The notes under the pieces were generated by a model that saw only the letters and a list, made by a program, of their open reading frames with translations, did not search any database and was not told the origin of the DNA. Made by a program: the position numbers and the translations under genes. A DNA stretch of 64,000 nucleotides from Canibacter oris (GTDB lineage Bacteria; Actinomycetota; Actinomycetes; Actinomycetales; Microbacteriaceae), in the NCBI RefSeq assembly GCF_014197205.1, contig NZ_JACIFD010000007.1, positions 1 through 64,000 of the forward strand, given 5' to 3'. This document shows positions 9,080 to 19,447 of this stretch, in pieces (positions within the stretch are counted from its first letter, which is position 1; each line of letters opens with the position of its first letter).

Positions 9080-10185
9080 TAAAGGTGCTCGCCCGCAAAC
9101 AGCAGCGGGATGCCCAGTTCGTCATCATCGAGACCGCCGTGAAAGCCCTGCAGCTGTGCCTCACCAGGATTGCTGTGACTGAGGTATGCCAAGCGCTTGC
9201 GCGGCACTAAAACCACATCGCCGACACGGTTAGCGTTTTGAGGATAGGCAGTACAGTCACCATATACTCCGGTGGCAAGCCACTGCTTGCGGGTGCCAAC
9301 CCAACAATTGCCTCCCTCCAAGCGCTGCAGTTCGGCTGCCACCGCAGTGGCAGCCTCGGGGTCTGGTAAATAAAGGTGGCGGTGTCGTGCTTCGCCGGCG
9401 ATACGGGTGTTTTCCGGCAAAACCCGGAGGTCTTCCAGATAACGGTGCTGGTGCTGCCCAAGATTAATCATGCCGTGGTCGGCGGTGAGCACTAGCGCGC
9501 AGTCGCTTGGCAGCGCGGGCAGCAAATCTGCGACGGCCTGATCCACCTGTCGCAAACGCTTCAGCCACAGCGGACTGCCGACTCCTTCACTGTGACCAGC
9601 CTTATCAAGCTCATCGACGTAAAGATAATAGATGCCCGGGTGACGCTGCCGCAATGCGGTTGTAAGCTGCGCGAAGCGTTCGTTGATGGTTTGGGCCCCG
9701 TGATAGTTGGCGCCGCTCAAAACTGCCCGGGTGAAGCCCGAGCTGCGGTGTGCGGGGCGCGCGAAAACCGTGCAGCTGATGCCCCGCTGCTTGGCCATCT
9801 CAAAAACTGTGTGGCAACGTTGCCAGGCACGAAGATCTGTGATTTCGTCCCATTCTTTCAGGGTTTGGGTGATGCGGTCGGTTGCGGGATTCAGAATTTG
9901 ATAGCCCAGCAAGCCATGCTCAGCAGGTAGCTTGCCGGTGGTGATTGTGGTGATGGCGGCCGCAGTTGTAGACGGGGCGACAGTTGTGATGCGTTTCCCT
10001 CGCAGGGTACACAGCTGCGGTGCCGCGGCAGCGTACTCTTTTAAATTAACCCAGCCGAGCCCGTCGATAACCAGCACCACCGCCTGCAACACCCTGCCCT
10101 GTGCCACAGTTGTATAAACAGTTGGCATAACTGCGGCTAGTCTCCGCCCATATTCGGTGTTGCTCGGTAGCATAACTAACATCAT
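9076..10185 (-). CDS. Alkaline phosphatase superfamily / nucleotide pyrophosphatase-like protein
   Basis: The 369-residue protein has the type I phosphodiesterase/nucleotide pyrophosphatase fold signature: an N-terminal VLVIDGLGW metal-binding strand, the nucleophile region [15 protein letters not shown] with a candidate Thr, and C-terminal LTADHGMI with Asp/His ligands and [18 protein letters not shown] metal-dependent hydrolase of phosphodiesters is likely; the substrate is unknown. The frame is open far upstream but overlaps parC on the other strand, so the ATG pair at 10180-10185 is chosen; a third ATG lies at 10171. The 3' end overlaps the last bases of sepH by 4 nt in convergent orientation. 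Confidence 0.82.
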   Translation of the reverse strand: MMLVMLPSNTEYGRRLAAVMPTVYTTVAQGRVLQAVVLVIDGLGWVNLKEYAAAAPQLCTLRGKRITTVAPSTTAAAITTITTGKLPAEHGLLGYQILNPATDRITQTLKEWDEITDLRAWQRCHTVFEMAKQRGISCTVFARPAHRSSGFTRAVLSGANYHGAQTINERFAQLTTALRQRHPGIYYLYVDELDKAGHSEGVGSPLWLKRLRQVDQAVADLLPALPSDCALVLTADHGMINLGQHQHRYLEDLRVLPENTRIAGEARHRHLYLPDPEAATAVAAELQRLEGGNCWVGTRKQWLATGVYGDCTAYPQNANRVGDVVLVPRKRLAYLSHSNPGEAQLQGFHGGLDDDELGIPLLFAGEHLY

Positions 10186-10215
10186 AACTTTTCCGACTGG
10201 AAGGGCGCTTACCCC

Positions 10216-12678
10216 GTGCAAACCGCTGCGAACACCACACCCGAACGGATTGAAGACATCGATATCACCGCGGAGATGTCGGAATCCTTTCTGGAGTATG
10301 CCTACTCGGTAATTTATTCGCGCGCACTGCCGGATGCTCGTGACGGCTTGAAGCCGGTGCAACGCCGCATCCTCTATATGATGGGTGAAATGGGGTTGCG
10401 ACCAGACAAAGGGCACGTTAAGAGTGCCCGCGTCGTGGGTGAGGTTATGGGTAAGTTGCACCCCCACGGCGATGGTGCAATTTACGACACCCTGGTGCGG
10501 CAGGCGCAGCCGTTTAGCATGCGGCAAACTCTGGTTGACGGGCACGGTAACTTCGGGTCGCTTGATGACGGCCCGGCCGCTTCGCGCTACACCGAGGCGC
10601 GGCTGACTGCGGCGGCAATGGCGATGCTCAGTAACATTGAAGAAGACGTTGTTGATTTCGGCCCAAACTACGATAATTCACAGCAGCAGCCGCTGGTGCT
10701 GCCGAGCGCTTTCCCGAACCTCTTGGTTAATGGTGCCAGCGGTATTGCCGTGGGCATGGCAACTAATATGGCGCCACACAATCTGGCGGAGGTGATTGCC
10801 GGGGTGCGGCACCTGATGCAGCACCCAAATGCCTCGCTGGAAGAAATTATGGGCTTTATTCCGGGCCCAGATTTTCCGTCGGGCGGTATTCTGGTGGGCC
10901 TCGACGGTATTAAGGAAGCCTATGAGACAGGCCGCGGCTCAGTTCGAGTGCGGGCGAAGGCGACAGTGGAAAACGTTACTGCGCGCCGCAAAGCGCTGGT
11001 GATTACGGAACTGCCATATCAGGTTGGCCCGGAAAAAATTATTGAGGCTGTTAAAGCCGGGGTGCAGTCTAAGAAGATTCAAGGCATTAGCGAACTGAAT
11101 GATTTCACCGACCGCAAAAACGGGCTGAAGCTGGTGATTACGATTAAGACCGGATTTTCGCCGGAGGCGGTGCTGGAGCAGCTTTATAAGCAGACACCGC
11201 TGGAAGACAGCTTCGCCTTTAATAACGTGTGTCTGGTGAACGGCCAGCCGCAAACTCTGGGGCTGCTCGATTTGTTGCGCGTGTACATTGATCACCGCAT
11301 TAATGTGGTGCGCCGCCGTAGCCAGTTCCGCTTGCAGAAGCATCAGAGCCGGCTGCACCTGGTGGAGGGCCTGCTACTCGCGATAGCGGATATCGACGAG
11401 GTGATTCAGCTAATCCGCTCTAGCGAGAACGCTGAGACCGCGAAGCAGCGTTTGCAGCAGGTGTTCGATCTTTCCGAGGCACAGGCAGAATATATTCTGG
11501 AGCTGCGACTGCGACGGTTGACAAAATTTAGCCGTATCGAGTTGGAGACTGAGCGTGATGAGCTTAAAGCCGCGATTGCTGAGCTCACTGAGTTGCTGGC
11601 GGATCCTGCAAAACTGCAGCGCCAAGTTAGCGCAGAGCTGGGCGAAGTCGCTGCCGAGTTCGGCGATGATCGCCGCACTACCCTGCTCAACGCACAGGTG
11701 CAGCCAGTTAAATCTGGGAGGGCAACTGCTCCGCTGCAGATTGCTGACACCCCGTGTCAGGTGCTGCTTTCTGCGACCGGCAGGATGCTGCGAGTGGATT
11801 TGCCGGAGGGCGACACCGCAGTAGAGGCTGCAGCAACTTTCGCTCCTGCTCGTCGGACCAAGCATGACGCGGTGCTGAGTCGTATCACCACCAGTGTGCG
11901 CGCAGAGATTGCGGCGCTCACTAACCTGGGGCGGGTGCTGCGTTTTAGCCCCGTTGATTTGCCTAGCGCCGCGCCAAATTCGGTGCAGTTAGCTGCTGGT
12001 GCACGTGTGTCGCAGTATCTGGAAACGCTGCAGAAAAAAGAGCGGGTTGTTGCGCTGCTTACTGAACAAACTGCCACCCCGCTCGCGATGGGTACCAAAC
12101 AGGGTGTGGTAAAGCGCTTGGCAAGTGGCGAGTGGCAAAAAGGTGACGGTTTTGAGGTGATTTCGCTGAAGCCGGGAGACGAGATTGTTGGTGCGGCGTA
12201 CGCTGACGATAACGCGGAGCTGGTGTTTGTCACTGATGCTGCGCAGCTGTTGCGTTTTAACAGCACCGCGGTGCGGCCGCAAGGTCGTGCAGCTGCCGGA
12301 ATGGCAGGTATCAAGCTCGGGTCCGGCCAGCAGGTTATTGCTTTTAATGTGGTGGATCCGGCCGCCGTAAACCTGGTTGCCACCTATGCCGCGGCTGACT
12401 TAGCTGAGGATGCCCTCTTTGCCGCCGAAACCGTGGGCAGCGTGAAGCTTTCAGACTTTGCTGAGTTCCCGGCGAAGGGTCGCGCTACCGGCGGGGTGCG
12501 GGCGCAGCGTTTCTTGCGCAACGAAACTGTGCTGCGCGCAGCGTGGGTCGGTGCGGCGCCGATTATGGCAAACGGTAAAGACGGTTCGCTGCGGCAGCTG
12601 CCGCAGGAAACCGCGAAACGCGATGCCTCTGGCACCGCGGTGGCGCAGCCTATCGACCTGTTTGGCGGGGGTATTTAG
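10216..12678 (+). CDS. parC: DNA topoisomerase IV/gyrase-like subunit A
   Basis: This type IIA topoisomerase breakage-reunion subunit (820 residues) works with the product of the adjacent parE. It starts with the SYAYSVI-like and [16 protein letters not shown] segments, then [18 protein letters not shown], and the active-site Tyr125 in SRYTEARL. A coiled-coil/tower region and a C-terminal beta-pinwheel with weak repeats (about 500-800) follow. The start is a GTG at 10216, and the gene is divergent from the phosphodiesterase gene by 30 bp. Pairing with parE away from any dnaA/recF genes indicates the second topoisomerase rather than gyrase, which cannot be proven from this window. Confidence 0.9.
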   Translation: MQTAANTTPERIEDIDITAEMSESFLEYAYSVIYSRALPDARDGLKPVQRRILYMMGEMGLRPDKGHVKSARVVGEVMGKLHPHGDGAIYDTLVRQAQPFSMRQTLVDGHGNFGSLDDGPAASRYTEARLTAAAMAMLSNIEEDVVDFGPNYDNSQQQPLVLPSAFPNLLVNGASGIAVGMATNMAPHNLAEVIAGVRHLMQHPNASLEEIMGFIPGPDFPSGGILVGLDGIKEAYETGRGSVRVRAKATVENVTARRKALVITELPYQVGPEKIIEAVKAGVQSKKIQGISELNDFTDRKNGLKLVITIKTGFSPEAVLEQLYKQTPLEDSFAFNNVCLVNGQPQTLGLLDLLRVYIDHRINVVRRRSQFRLQKHQSRLHLVEGLLLAIADIDEVIQLIRSSENAETAKQRLQQVFDLSEAQAEYILELRLRRLTKFSRIELETERDELKAAIAELTELLADPAKLQRQVSAELGEVAAEFGDDRRTTLLNAQVQPVKSGRATAPLQIADTPCQVLLSATGRMLRVDLPEGDTAVEAAATFAPARRTKHDAVLSRITTSVRAEIAALTNLGRVLRFSPVDLPSAAPNSVQLAAGARVSQYLETLQKKERVVALLTEQTATPLAMGTKQGVVKRLASGEWQKGDGFEVISLKPGDEIVGAAYADDNAELVFVTDAAQLLRFNSTAVRPQGRAAAGMAGIKLGSGQQVIAFNVVDPAAVNLVATYAAADLAEDALFAAETVGSVKLSDFAEFPAKGRATGGVRAQRFLRNETVLRAAWVGAAPIMANGKDGSLRQLPQETAKRDASGTAVAQPIDLFGGGI

Positions 12679-14753
12679 GCGTCGATGCTGTCCTGCGACA
12701 CAATCGCCGCGTTTTCCATGATGTATTCTTTGCGCGGTGCTGCCTCTTTGCCCATTAGCAGCTCAAACATTTTTTCTGCCGCCTGAGCATCAGCCGCGGT
12801 AACCCGTCGCAGCAGTCGCGCCGCGCGATCCATTGTGGTTTCTTCGAGCTGTTTAGCATCCATTTCGCCCAGACCTTTGTAACGCTGAATCGGTTCTTTG
12901 TAGCGTTTCTTCTGCCGTTTCAGTTTTTGCAGCAGCTGCTGTAGTTCGGTCTCCGAGTAGGTGTAGACAACTTCGTTGCGTTTCGCACCGTTATTAATGA
13001 TTTCGACGCGGTGCAGCGGCGGCACAGCGGCGTAAACCCGGCCATCGTCAATCATCGGCCGCATAAAGCGGAAGAACAGAGTCAGCAACAGGGTGCGAAT
13101 GTGAGCACCGTCAACGTCAGCGTCGCTCATCAGAATCACTTTGCCGTAGCGCACTGATTCCAGGTCAAAGTCGCGGCCTGATCCGCCCCCCACAACCTGA
13201 ATAATATTGGCGCACTCGGAGTTGCCGAGCATCGCCGCGAGGGTCGCTTTCTGGACGTTCAAAATTTTGCCACGAATCGGCAGCAGCGCCTGATATTCGG
13301 AGTCGCGCGCGAGTTTCGCAGTGCCGAGCGCACTGTCGCCCTCGACGATAAACAGTTCGCTGCTGGCAACGTCTTTGGAGCGGCAATCAACCAGTTTTGC
13401 TGGGAGCGATGAATTTTCTAGCGCGTTTTTGCGGCGCTGTGTGTCTCGCTGGGCGCGAGCCGCGATGCGCGACTTCATCTCCCCCACGATTTTTTCTAGC
13501 AGCAGTCGTGCCTGTGCTTTTTCAGCGCGACCCGTGCTTTCCAGCATCTCCGTGAGCTGCGAAGTTACCACCCGGCTCACGATTTGCCGCACTGCCGGGG
13601 TGCCCAGCACCTCTTTGGTTTGCCCCTCAAACTGTGGCTCCGGCAGTTTTACGGTCACCACTGCGGTCAGCCCGGTGAGCACGTCTTCTTTTTCTGGGCG
13701 GTCACTGCCAGCTTTCAGGGCACGCGAGTTTGCCTCAATCTGTTTCCGCAGCACTTTTAGCAGCGCGCTCTCGAACCCTGCGAGGTGAGTGCCGCCCTTG
13801 GGAGTTGCGATGATGTTCACGAAGCTCTGCACCCGAGTGTCATACCCGGTGCCCCATCTGAGCGCGACATCAACCTGGCAGGTGCGGTTAACCTCTTGTT
13901 GCGTCAGCTGCCCGGTGGTCTCGTCGAGCACCGGAATCACTTCGTGGTAGTTGCCCTCCCCTGTGATCCGTAAAATCTCGGTGACTGGGCTGTCGGTGGC
14001 GCTAAACTCCACAAACTCTGCAATGCCTCCCGCGAAACGGAACTCCTCAACCGTTGTGGTGGCTTCGCGCTGATCGGTGATTTTCAGCCCCAACCCCGGC
14101 ACCAGGAAGGCTGTTTGCCGGGCACGCTGCGCTAGCGGCTCGTACTCGAATTTTGCGTCTGCATCAAATGCTTGTGGATCAGCCCAGTATTTGACGCGGG
14201 TGCCGGTTTTTGCCTTCGCAACTTTTTTGAGCCGCCGTAAACTGGCGCCTGGTTCCGCCGGGGTGAAATCGGCATCGGGTCCTGGCCCAGCAAAGGTGCC
14301 GGCTACACCGCGCTTGAATGAGATCCCCCAGGTGGCACCGTCGCGATCCACCTCCACATCAAGTCGTACCGAGAGCGCGTTTACAACTGATGCGCCAACG
14401 CCGTGCAGCCCGCCACTGTTGCCGTAGGCGCCGCCGCCGAATTTGCCTCCGGCGTGCAGATTCGTGAACACCAGCTCGACACCGCTGAGCCCGGTTTTAG
14501 GGTTAATATCTACCGGCACGCCGCGCCCGTGGTCGGCAACCAGCACGCTGCCGTCTGCGTCAAGCGTTATTTCGATGGTGTCACCGAAGCCGCCGAGTGC
14601 TTCATCGACAGAGTTGTCGATGATCTCCCAGAGACAGTGCATCAAACCCTTCGACCCGGTGGAGCCGATGTACATGCCGGGGCGTTTGCGAACTGCCTCT
14701 AGCCCCTCCAGAACCGTCAGGTTTTTTGCCGAATATTCAGCGTGCTGCGCCAT
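12675..14753 (-). CDS. parE: DNA topoisomerase IV/gyrase-like subunit B
   Basis: The ATPase subunit (692 residues) partnering ParC. It has the GHKL ATPase motifs [31 protein letters not shown] and [13 protein letters not shown], a transducer domain, and a TOPRIM domain with VEGDSALG and [11 protein letters not shown] for magnesium. The C-terminal [20 protein letters not shown] is typical. ATG at 14751-14753 has AGAGG upstream. It converges on parC with overlapping stop codons. It lies 58 bp downstream of sigA on the same strand and may be cotranscribed with it. Confidence 0.93.
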   Translation of the reverse strand: MAQHAEYSAKNLTVLEGLEAVRKRPGMYIGSTGSKGLMHCLWEIIDNSVDEALGGFGDTIEITLDADGSVLVADHGRGVPVDINPKTGLSGVELVFTNLHAGGKFGGGAYGNSGGLHGVGASVVNALSVRLDVEVDRDGATWGISFKRGVAGTFAGPGPDADFTPAEPGASLRRLKKVAKAKTGTRVKYWADPQAFDADAKFEYEPLAQRARQTAFLVPGLGLKITDQREATTTVEEFRFAGGIAEFVEFSATDSPVTEILRITGEGNYHEVIPVLDETTGQLTQQEVNRTCQVDVALRWGTGYDTRVQSFVNIIATPKGGTHLAGFESALLKVLRKQIEANSRALKAGSDRPEKEDVLTGLTAVVTVKLPEPQFEGQTKEVLGTPAVRQIVSRVVTSQLTEMLESTGRAEKAQARLLLEKIVGEMKSRIAARAQRDTQRRKNALENSSLPAKLVDCRSKDVASSELFIVEGDSALGTAKLARDSEYQALLPIRGKILNVQKATLAAMLGNSECANIIQVVGGGSGRDFDLESVRYGKVILMSDADVDGAHIRTLLLTLFFRFMRPMIDDGRVYAAVPPLHRVEIINNGAKRNEVVYTYSETELQQLLQKLKRQKKRYKEPIQRYKGLGEMDAKQLEETTMDRAARLLRRVTAADAQAAEKMFELLMGKEAAPRKEYIMENAAIVSQDSIDA

Positions 14754-14811
14754 AACAGTGCCTCTTAATCTACAATCTCGGTGCCGGTTTTAGTGCCCGG
14801 CGAAGGAAACA

Positions 14812-16614
14812 TTAGTCGAGGTAGTCACGCAGCTGTTGTGATCGTGACGGGTGGCGCAGTTTCGCCATAGTCTTAGATTCGATCTGCCGGATGCGCTCTC
14901 GGGTGACACCAAAGGTTTCGCCAATCTGGTCAAGGGTTTTGGTGATGCCGTCGCCGAGACCGTAACGCATTTTAATCACGCCAGCCTCCCGCTCTGAGAG
15001 CGACTCCAGCAGCTGTTCCAGCTGTTGCTGCAGCATAGTGAAGCCGACCGCGTCTGCTGGCACAATTGCCTCGGTGTCTTCAATAAGATCACCAAACTCA
15101 CTGTCTCCATCTTCGCCGAGCGGAGTGTGCAACGAGATTGGCTCGCGACCATACTTCTGCACCTCGATAACCTTTTCCGGGGTCATATCAAGTTCGAGTG
15201 CAAGCTCTTCCGGGGTCGGTTCGCGGCCCAGGTCCTGCAGCATCTGTCGCTGCACGCGCGCCAGTTTATTAATAACCTCAACCATGTGCACCGGAATGCG
15301 AATGGTGCGCGCCTGGTCTGCCATGGCGCGAGTAATTGCCTGGCGAATCCACCATGTGGCGTAGGTTGAGAACTTAAAGCCCTTGGTGTAGTCAAACTTT
15401 TCAACGGCGCGGATCAGGCCGAGGTTGCCCTCCTGAATCAGGTCGAGGAATTGCATACCGCGCCCGGTGTAGCGTTTCGCTAGTGATACCACAAGACGTA
15501 GGTTTGCGTGCAGCAGATGCTCTTTCGCGCGCTGGCCGTCGCGTGCCACCCATTTCAGCTCGCGCACGAGTTTCTTCGGCAGCTTGTCAGCCTCAAGCTC
15601 TAGTTTCTCTTCAGCAAACAGCCCGGCTTCGATGCGTTCCGCGAGCTGCACCTCTTCGGCTGCGCTCAGCAGCGAAACTTTACCAATCTGCTTCAGATAG
15701 TCTTTCACTGGGTCAGCGGTGGCGCCGACGATGGTGGTTGTGCGGGTTGGCACATCGTCATCGTCTTTGCCGCTCAAAACCAGGGCACCGATTGGCAGGT
15801 CTTCGGTTGCGGCCGGCGCTGCAGGGGTTTCAGTCTCAGCTTCGGTTTCTGTGGAATCGCCGAAGTCACCGATCTCCAAATCGGTTTCTGCGCCGAAATC
15901 TTCTGCTTCCTGCAGTTCTTCGTTGAGCTCCGGTTCGACCTCAGCAGTTTTACGAGTGCGTTTTGGTGCTGTTTTTTTAGCGGTGGTGGATCCTGCCGCC
16001 GCCGTCTTTGCCGTAGCTGGCTTTTTGGCGGTGGTGGCCGTCTTGGTGGTGGTGGTCGCTTTAGTCTTAGCCGCGGTTGTCTTTGCGGCACCCTTTGCTG
16101 CGGTTTTGGCTGCGGCGGTCTTGTTCGTGGTTTTCGCCGTCACCTGCTCGGCAGCTGCTTTTGTGCCAGTGGTTTTTGTACCAGCGGTTTTAGTCGCGGT
16201 GCGCTTAGTGGTTTTGGTTGCGGTTGTATTTGTTGCTTTTGCAGCGGTTTTAGCTGCAGTTGTTTTAACCGCGCCAGCACTCTTCTCCTTCGCCGCAGTT
16301 TTAGTGGTTTTAGTCGCGGTTTTAGAGGCAGTAGCCTTTGTGCTGGTGTTCTTTGCAGCAGTTACCTTAGCGGCGCTGCTCTTAGCAGCCGCCTTGGTCG
16401 TGCTTGTACGAGCTTTCGTGGCGGTCTTCGCCGGGGCTTTCGTCTGAGCTTTTGTTGCAGTCTTTGCGCTGCTTGCTTTCGTGGCAGCTGCAGATTTTTT
16501 AGCTGCGGTTGATGCGGCTGCTTTCGTGCTTTTCGCGCTTCCCTTGGAGCTTGCCGGAGCTGCTTCAGACTTTACTTCTGCCGCAGCGTTAGTGCTTGCT
16601 TTGCTAGTTGCCAC
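14812..16614 (-). CDS. sigA: Primary RNA polymerase sigma factor SigA/RpoD
   Basis: The housekeeping sigma-70 factor, 600 residues. The conserved core holds region 1.2 ([18 protein letters not shown]), region 2 ([50 protein letters not shown]), region 3 ([11 protein letters not shown]) and region 4 ([20 protein letters not shown]). Residues 1 to about 220 are an Ala/Lys/Thr low-complexity, strongly basic stretch, followed by about 50 acidic residues. Basic Ala/Lys-rich N-termini are known in actinobacterial SigA/HrdB, and this one is among the more extreme. The gene is flanked by the PAC2 gene and parE on the same strand. Confidence 0.95.
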   Translation of the reverse strand: MATSKASTNAAAEVKSEAAPASSKGSAKSTKAAASTAAKKSAAATKASSAKTATKAQTKAPAKTATKARTSTTKAAAKSSAAKVTAAKNTSTKATASKTATKTTKTAAKEKSAGAVKTTAAKTAAKATNTTATKTTKRTATKTAGTKTTGTKAAAEQVTAKTTNKTAAAKTAAKGAAKTTAAKTKATTTTKTATTAKKPATAKTAAAGSTTAKKTAPKRTRKTAEVEPELNEELQEAEDFGAETDLEIGDFGDSTETEAETETPAAPAATEDLPIGALVLSGKDDDDVPTRTTTIVGATADPVKDYLKQIGKVSLLSAAEEVQLAERIEAGLFAEEKLELEADKLPKKLVRELKWVARDGQRAKEHLLHANLRLVVSLAKRYTGRGMQFLDLIQEGNLGLIRAVEKFDYTKGFKFSTYATWWIRQAITRAMADQARTIRIPVHMVEVINKLARVQRQMLQDLGREPTPEELALELDMTPEKVIEVQKYGREPISLHTPLGEDGDSEFGDLIEDTEAIVPADAVGFTMLQQQLEQLLESLSEREAGVIKMRYGLGDGITKTLDQIGETFGVTRERIRQIESKTMAKLRHPSRSQQLRDYLD

Positions 16615-16750
16615 TTAGGCAGCCTTTCTAATAAAAGTGATTAACGGGATAAAGCCCGTGTCAAGTTCACAGGAAATTGCACGGGATACCGTTAGTAATT
16701 ATAATTCACATTCGATGATAATTTGGTAAAAGGCTGTGAGTTTCTAGATT

Positions 16751-17791
16751 TTAGCTTTCGGAGTTATTAGGGTTTGGGGTATCATCTCGCTTTGCTTGCT
16801 CCCCCGCCGACTTGTCTGCCTGCTGCGATTGATCCGCCTCGCCCAGATTAGCTGCGTTGAATTTCGGATCATTGCCACTGCTTTCTAAAAATTGCGTAAA
16901 CTCCGCTGCGAGCTGTTCTGCTGATGGAATGGTTTGCTCGTCGGTCTCACTTGGCTCAGGCTGCAGTGTAGTTTCATCACGATTTGCGCTGTGCTGCTGC
17001 ATGAATGCGTCATAGCGGGCTTCGAGGCGGGCAATCATCTCTTGATGATCTGTGGCACCTGCGACCTGCTCTGCAATCTCCTCATTAAAGGCTTGATCAC
17101 TGGCGAGCAAGTCTTCGGTGCTGATAATCAAATCTGTGATGCGGGAAACCAGGGAGATTGCAGCTAGTGCAGCACCTGGATAGGTGCTACTGGTGAGATA
17201 CTGTGGCAGCAGAAGGGTGCAGCCAATCACGTCAGCCTCTGCCTGTGACAGGCGATACTCCAGCACATGGCCGAGATTTGCAGCAATTGGGGTCACTGGT
17301 TGCCAATCGGAGTTTGCAGTGATGAATTCTTGTAGCGTGCCGCTTAAGGTTTTGGTGATTGGTCTGGTGTGAGGCACCGGCATTGGCAGCGAATGCATGC
17401 AGACAGTCAGCCGCACGCGCAGCGTCTCAATCAGCAGCAGCAGTGCGGTTATGAAGCTATCCCACTTGTAATCAGGCTCAAAACCGCTGAGCAGCAAAAA
17501 ATTATTGCCGATAGAGTCGGTGCACAGATGCAGTGCTAGCTCGGGTGGCTCGTAGCTGACAATGCGATCCACCTTGAACAGCATTTCTGGGCGGCGGGCG
17601 CGATAGTCAAGCAGCAAATCTGGCTCAAAGTGCAGCAGTCGTCGCGGCTCGGTGTGCACAAGGAGATGGTGCTCGACCATTTCAAACATGTCGCAGACGT
17701 CTGTCGTTGGGCGCAGCAGCACGATCAGCGGTAGTCCCTTCGGGACCGCAGTCAAATCTGTTATATCTAGCCGGAAGAGGGCTTCACTCAT
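16751..17791 (-). CDS. PAC2 (proteasome assembly chaperone-like) family protein
   Basis: A 346-residue protein recognised as the actinobacterial PAC2/DUF75 family, usually encoded next to sigA. The conserved domain spans about residues 1-265, with LLHFEPDLLLDYRARRP, the LSGFEPDYKWDSF segment and the buried helix around GHVLEYRLSQAEADVIG. Residues 270-346 are hydrophilic, Gln/Glu-rich and probably disordered. No catalytic role is established for the family. It starts at ATG 17789-17791. Its stop is about 140 bp upstream of sigA. Confidence 0.85.
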   Translation of the reverse strand: MSEALFRLDITDLTAVPKGLPLIVLLRPTTDVCDMFEMVEHHLLVHTEPRRLLHFEPDLLLDYRARRPEMLFKVDRIVSYEPPELALHLCTDSIGNNFLLLSGFEPDYKWDSFITALLLLIETLRVRLTVCMHSLPMPVPHTRPITKTLSGTLQEFITANSDWQPVTPIAANLGHVLEYRLSQAEADVIGCTLLLPQYLTSSTYPGAALAAISLVSRITDLIISTEDLLASDQAFNEEIAEQVAGATDHQEMIARLEARYDAFMQQHSANRDETTLQPEPSETDEQTIPSAEQLAAEFTQFLESSGNDPKFNAANLGEADQSQQADKSAGEQAKRDDTPNPNNSES

Positions 17792-17870
17792 GCTTCAATT
17801 TTACGGTGTTGGTGGCCATGAAGCGTTAATTTAGCTGAGAGCTTAGTGAGGTGGATCGACCCAGCAAAAG

Positions 17871-17879
17871 TTATCCACA
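17871..17879 (+). promoter_or_regulatory. Single consensus DnaA box upstream of lpd
   Basis: TTATCCACA is a perfect match to the DnaA-box consensus, in the 243-bp AT-rich space between the PAC2 gene and lpd. No second box was seen nearby, so this is not an origin; it may be a chance match or a DnaA-responsive site. Confidence 0.35.
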
Positions 17880-18034
17880 GGTCTTAAATATTTTTGCACC
17901 GCAGGTAAATAATTCGGTATACAAGATATAGTTCTAAAATCCAAGTTTTCATATGTTAAAGGGTGTATTATTTTTTGTTAACGGCCGCGCACAATGCGGC
18001 TGCGCAAAATCACTCGCACACGAGGGAGAATCTG

Positions 18035-19408
18035 TTGGCAGATCAGCAGTTTGATGTAGTAGTTCTAGGCGGCGGCAGCGCCGGCTATGCAACCGCAATT
18101 CGTGCAACACAACTGGGCATGAAAGCGGCTGTGATTGAAAAAGATAAGCTCGGTGGTACTTGCTTGCACCGCGGCTGTGTCCCGACTAAAGCGCTTCTGC
18201 ACGCTGCAGAAGTTGCGGATACAGTGCGGGAAGCAAATAGCATCGGTATTGAGGCTTTGCTTACCGGGCTTAATATTGAGGCGGTATCAAAGTATCGCAA
18301 AGACATTGTGAGCTCTAAACACAAGGGTTTGCAGGGCCTGCTGAAGGCGGTCGGTGTCACCGTCATCGAGGGCGAAGGTAAGCTGATTGCGCCAAACCAG
18401 GTTGCTGTGGGTGGCGATACTGTTACCGGCAAGCATGTGGTGCTTGCAACCGGTTCTTACTCCCGCACTCTGCCGGGGTTGGAAATCACCGGTCGTGTGA
18501 TTACCAGTGAGCAAGCTCTTGAACTTGATGATGTGCCTGAGGAGGTAATCATCCTTGGTGGCGGCGTAATCGGCGTGGAGTTTGCCAGCGTGTGGCGCTC
18601 ATTCGGTGCCGAGGTCACCATCATTGAAGGCCTCCCACACCTGGTTCCAAACGAAGAAGAATCAATTTCAAAGCAGCTTGAGCGTGCGTTCAAGAAACGC
18701 GGCATCGGCTACAAGCTGGGTGTGCGTTTCCAGAGCGTGACGCAAGATGCTGACAGCGTCACTGTGACTCTAGAAGACGGCACCAGCCTCAGCGCCGATT
18801 ACCTCCTGGTGGCAGTTGGTCGTGGCCCAGCAACTGACGGTATTGGGCTCGATGAAGTTGGTGTTGCCCGTGATCGTGGCTTCGTGACGACCAACGAGCG
18901 CCTGCAGACAAACGTGCCCGGCGTGTGGGCGGTTGGTGATATCGTGCCCGGTTTGCAGCTGGCGCACCGCGGTTACCAGCAGGGCATTTTTGTTGCGGAA
19001 GAGATTGCTGGCCTACAGCCGCAGCTGGTTGCGGACGTTAATATTCCAAAGGTGACGTACTGCGACCCTGAGATTGCTTCAGTTGGTTTGACAGAGGCAA
19101 AGGCAAAAGAGCAGCTGGGTGCAGACAAGGTAACCAGCTACGAGTACAACCTGGCCGGCAACGCGAAGAGCTCAATTCTGGGCACTGCTGGATCTGTGAA
19201 GGTTGTGCGCGAGGTAGATGGCCCTGTGTTGGGCGTGCATATGATTGGCGCGCGAGTTGGGGAGCTTGTGGGCGAAGCGCAGCTTATTGTGAACTGGGAT
19301 GCATACCCAGAAGATGTAGCGCCGTTTATTCACGGTCACCCTACTCAGAACGAAACAATTGGCGAGGCGATGCTGAAGCTTGCCGGAAAGCCTCTGCACG
19401 GTATTTAA
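18035..19408 (+). CDS. lpdA: Dihydrolipoyl dehydrogenase (E3)
   Basis: The E3 flavoprotein reoxidises dihydrolipoyl groups of 2-oxoacid dehydrogenase complexes. The 457-residue product has the FAD site VLGGGSAGY (about 11-18), the redox-active disulfide Cys43/Cys48 in GTCLHRGC, an NAD site ILGGGVIGVEF, the second FAD motif AVGDI, and the C-terminal catalytic HGHPTQNE. The start is TTG 18035 with GAGGGAGA at 18022-18029; an upstream in-frame extension to 17963 has no ribosome site. It is followed after 39 bp by the E2 gene. Its codons 15-24 are identical to CRISPR spacer 16 (36496-36523). Confidence 0.95.
   Translation: MADQQFDVVVLGGGSAGYATAIRATQLGMKAAVIEKDKLGGTCLHRGCVPTKALLHAAEVADTVREANSIGIEALLTGLNIEAVSKYRKDIVSSKHKGLQGLLKAVGVTVIEGEGKLIAPNQVAVGGDTVTGKHVVLATGSYSRTLPGLEITGRVITSEQALELDDVPEEVIILGGGVIGVEFASVWRSFGAEVTIIEGLPHLVPNEEESISKQLERAFKKRGIGYKLGVRFQSVTQDADSVTVTLEDGTSLSADYLLVAVGRGPATDGIGLDEVGVARDRGFVTTNERLQTNVPGVWAVGDIVPGLQLAHRGYQQGIFVAEEIAGLQPQLVADVNIPKVTYCDPEIASVGLTEAKAKEQLGADKVTSYEYNLAGNAKSSILGTAGSVKVVREVDGPVLGVHMIGARVGELVGEAQLIVNWDAYPEDVAPFIHGHPTQNETIGEAMLKLAGKPLHGI
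18078..18105 (+). other. Protospacer inside lpdA, identical to CRISPR spacer 16
   Basis: These 28 nt, coding for the FAD-binding loop S15-A24 of Lpd, match the whole of the spacer at 36496-36523 with no mismatch. The 3' flank, where a type II PAM would lie, reads AACACAAC; the 5' flank reads CGGCGGCA. Whether this flank is a functional PAM for this Cas9 is unknown. Confidence 0.95.
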
Positions 19409-19447
19409 GCCTGCAGTAACAATTCACACGAACGGAGAAATATAGAA

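Noticed and set aside
10186-10545. N-terminal extension of the phosphodiesterase-like protein
   Set aside because: It would overlap the conserved start of parC on the other strand, and the family domain begins near VLVIDGLG, close to the chosen ATG.
15719-16447. A 242-codon plus-strand frame over sigA
   Set aside because: It is the shadow of the low-complexity Ala/Lys tail of SigA; the valine/alanine-rich product has no start signal.
17792-18034. A replication origin near the DnaA box
   Set aside because: There is only one box and no dnaA, dnaN or recF gene nearby.
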